Positions 6,179 through 6,270 of a stretch of 6,270 nucleotides of DNA are shown here, piece after piece. Source of the stretch: an uncultured Oscillospiraceae bacterium (GTDB taxonomy: Bacteria > Bacillota > Clostridia > Oscillospirales > Oscillospiraceae); assembly GCA_910587345.1 (NCBI GenBank), contig CAJUKH010000021.1, positions 1-6,270 of the forward strand. Reading direction: 5' to 3'. The notes under the pieces are model-generated. The model had not been told where the DNA came from, did no database searches, and saw nothing but the letters and a program-made list of their open reading frames with translations. A program made the translations under genes and the position numbers. Position 1 is the first letter of the stretch. Every line of letters starts with the position of its first letter.

Positions 6179-6270
6179 GTGCGCATTACCCTCCTAATTT
6201 CCTTGTTCACGTTCTCCAGCAGGGTGTCGTAAATATCGGGGGCCAATTCTCCCAAAACCGCCGAGCCGCC
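6175..6270 (-). CDS. C-terminal end of an upstream phage head-tail/tail gene (partial, 5' end outside window)
   Basis: A reading frame enters from the right edge of the window and runs 31 codons without a stop to TGA at 6177-6175. The visible tail contains LAPDIYDTLLENVNKEIRR and ends VMRT, an amphipathic, charged helix-like C-terminus. Its stop overlaps the ATG of the next gene (ATGA at 6178-6175), the usual sign of translational coupling, and the AGGAGG of that next gene lies inside its last codons. These points make it a real gene end rather than chance openness. By position, just upstream of a tail terminator-like gene, it would be an HK97 gp10-like or other head-tail connector/tail completion protein. 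That is inference from gene order; 31 residues are too few to name a family. Confidence 0.6.
   Translation of the reverse strand, partial: GGSAVLGELAPDIYDTLLENVNKEIRRVMRT

Noticed and set aside
1..6270. Search for an accessory or defence cargo, CRISPR array, tRNA, insertion sequence or retroelement
   Set aside because: Minus-strand structural genes occupy the window almost without gaps. The only repeats are protein-coding units of the tape measure, whose copies are contiguous and in frame, not spaced like CRISPR repeats.

Overview
The window is a stretch of the tail-morphogenesis operon of a contractile-tailed (myovirus-type, P2/Mu-like) phage or prophage. Every supported gene lies on the minus strand, so the operon reads from position 6270 towards position 1. 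Genes abut or overlap: two junctions are ATGA overlaps and the other gaps are about 20 bases or less. Almost every gene has a purine-rich Shine-Dalgarno sequence of AGGAGG type. The GC-rich codon use, these strong ribosome binding sites and one TTG start fit a GC-rich Firmicute host such as a gut Clostridia. That host call is inference from style only; no host gene or attachment site is present.

Layout in transcription order: (1) 6270-6175, the last 31 codons of an upstream head-tail or tail-completion gene; (2) 6178-5663, a 171-aa protein that is probably a tail terminator/completion protein; (3) 5666-5415, an unrecognised 83-aa protein; (4) 5409-3931, the 492-aa contractile tail sheath; (5) 3911-3387, the 174-aa major tail tube protein of the P2 FII type; (6) 3365-2937, a 142-aa tail assembly chaperone; (7) the same chaperone extended to 197 aa through a perfect T TTT TTC slippery heptamer at 2958-2952 into an open -1 frame ending at 2773; (8) 2795 to beyond position 1, a tape measure protein with a TTG start. 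This last gene fills the left 45% of the window and is cut by the window edge after 931 codons.

The order sheath, tube, frameshifted chaperone pair, tape measure is the P2 order FI, FII, E/E', T. The tube protein stacks on a length set by the tape measure. The two chaperone forms are expected to hold the tape measure soluble and load tube subunits around it. The sheath then assembles over the tube, and the terminator-like protein caps it.

The two most informative details are the -1 frameshift cassette and the C-terminal part of the tape measure. The latter is built of 120-bp (40-residue) tandem units whose tryptophans alternate 18 and 22 residues apart, with traces of a 240-bp higher-order period. 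I see no promoter, terminator, RNA gene, CRISPR array, insertion sequence or cargo gene. I found no convincing sign of a wholly undescribed system: this is a core structural module.
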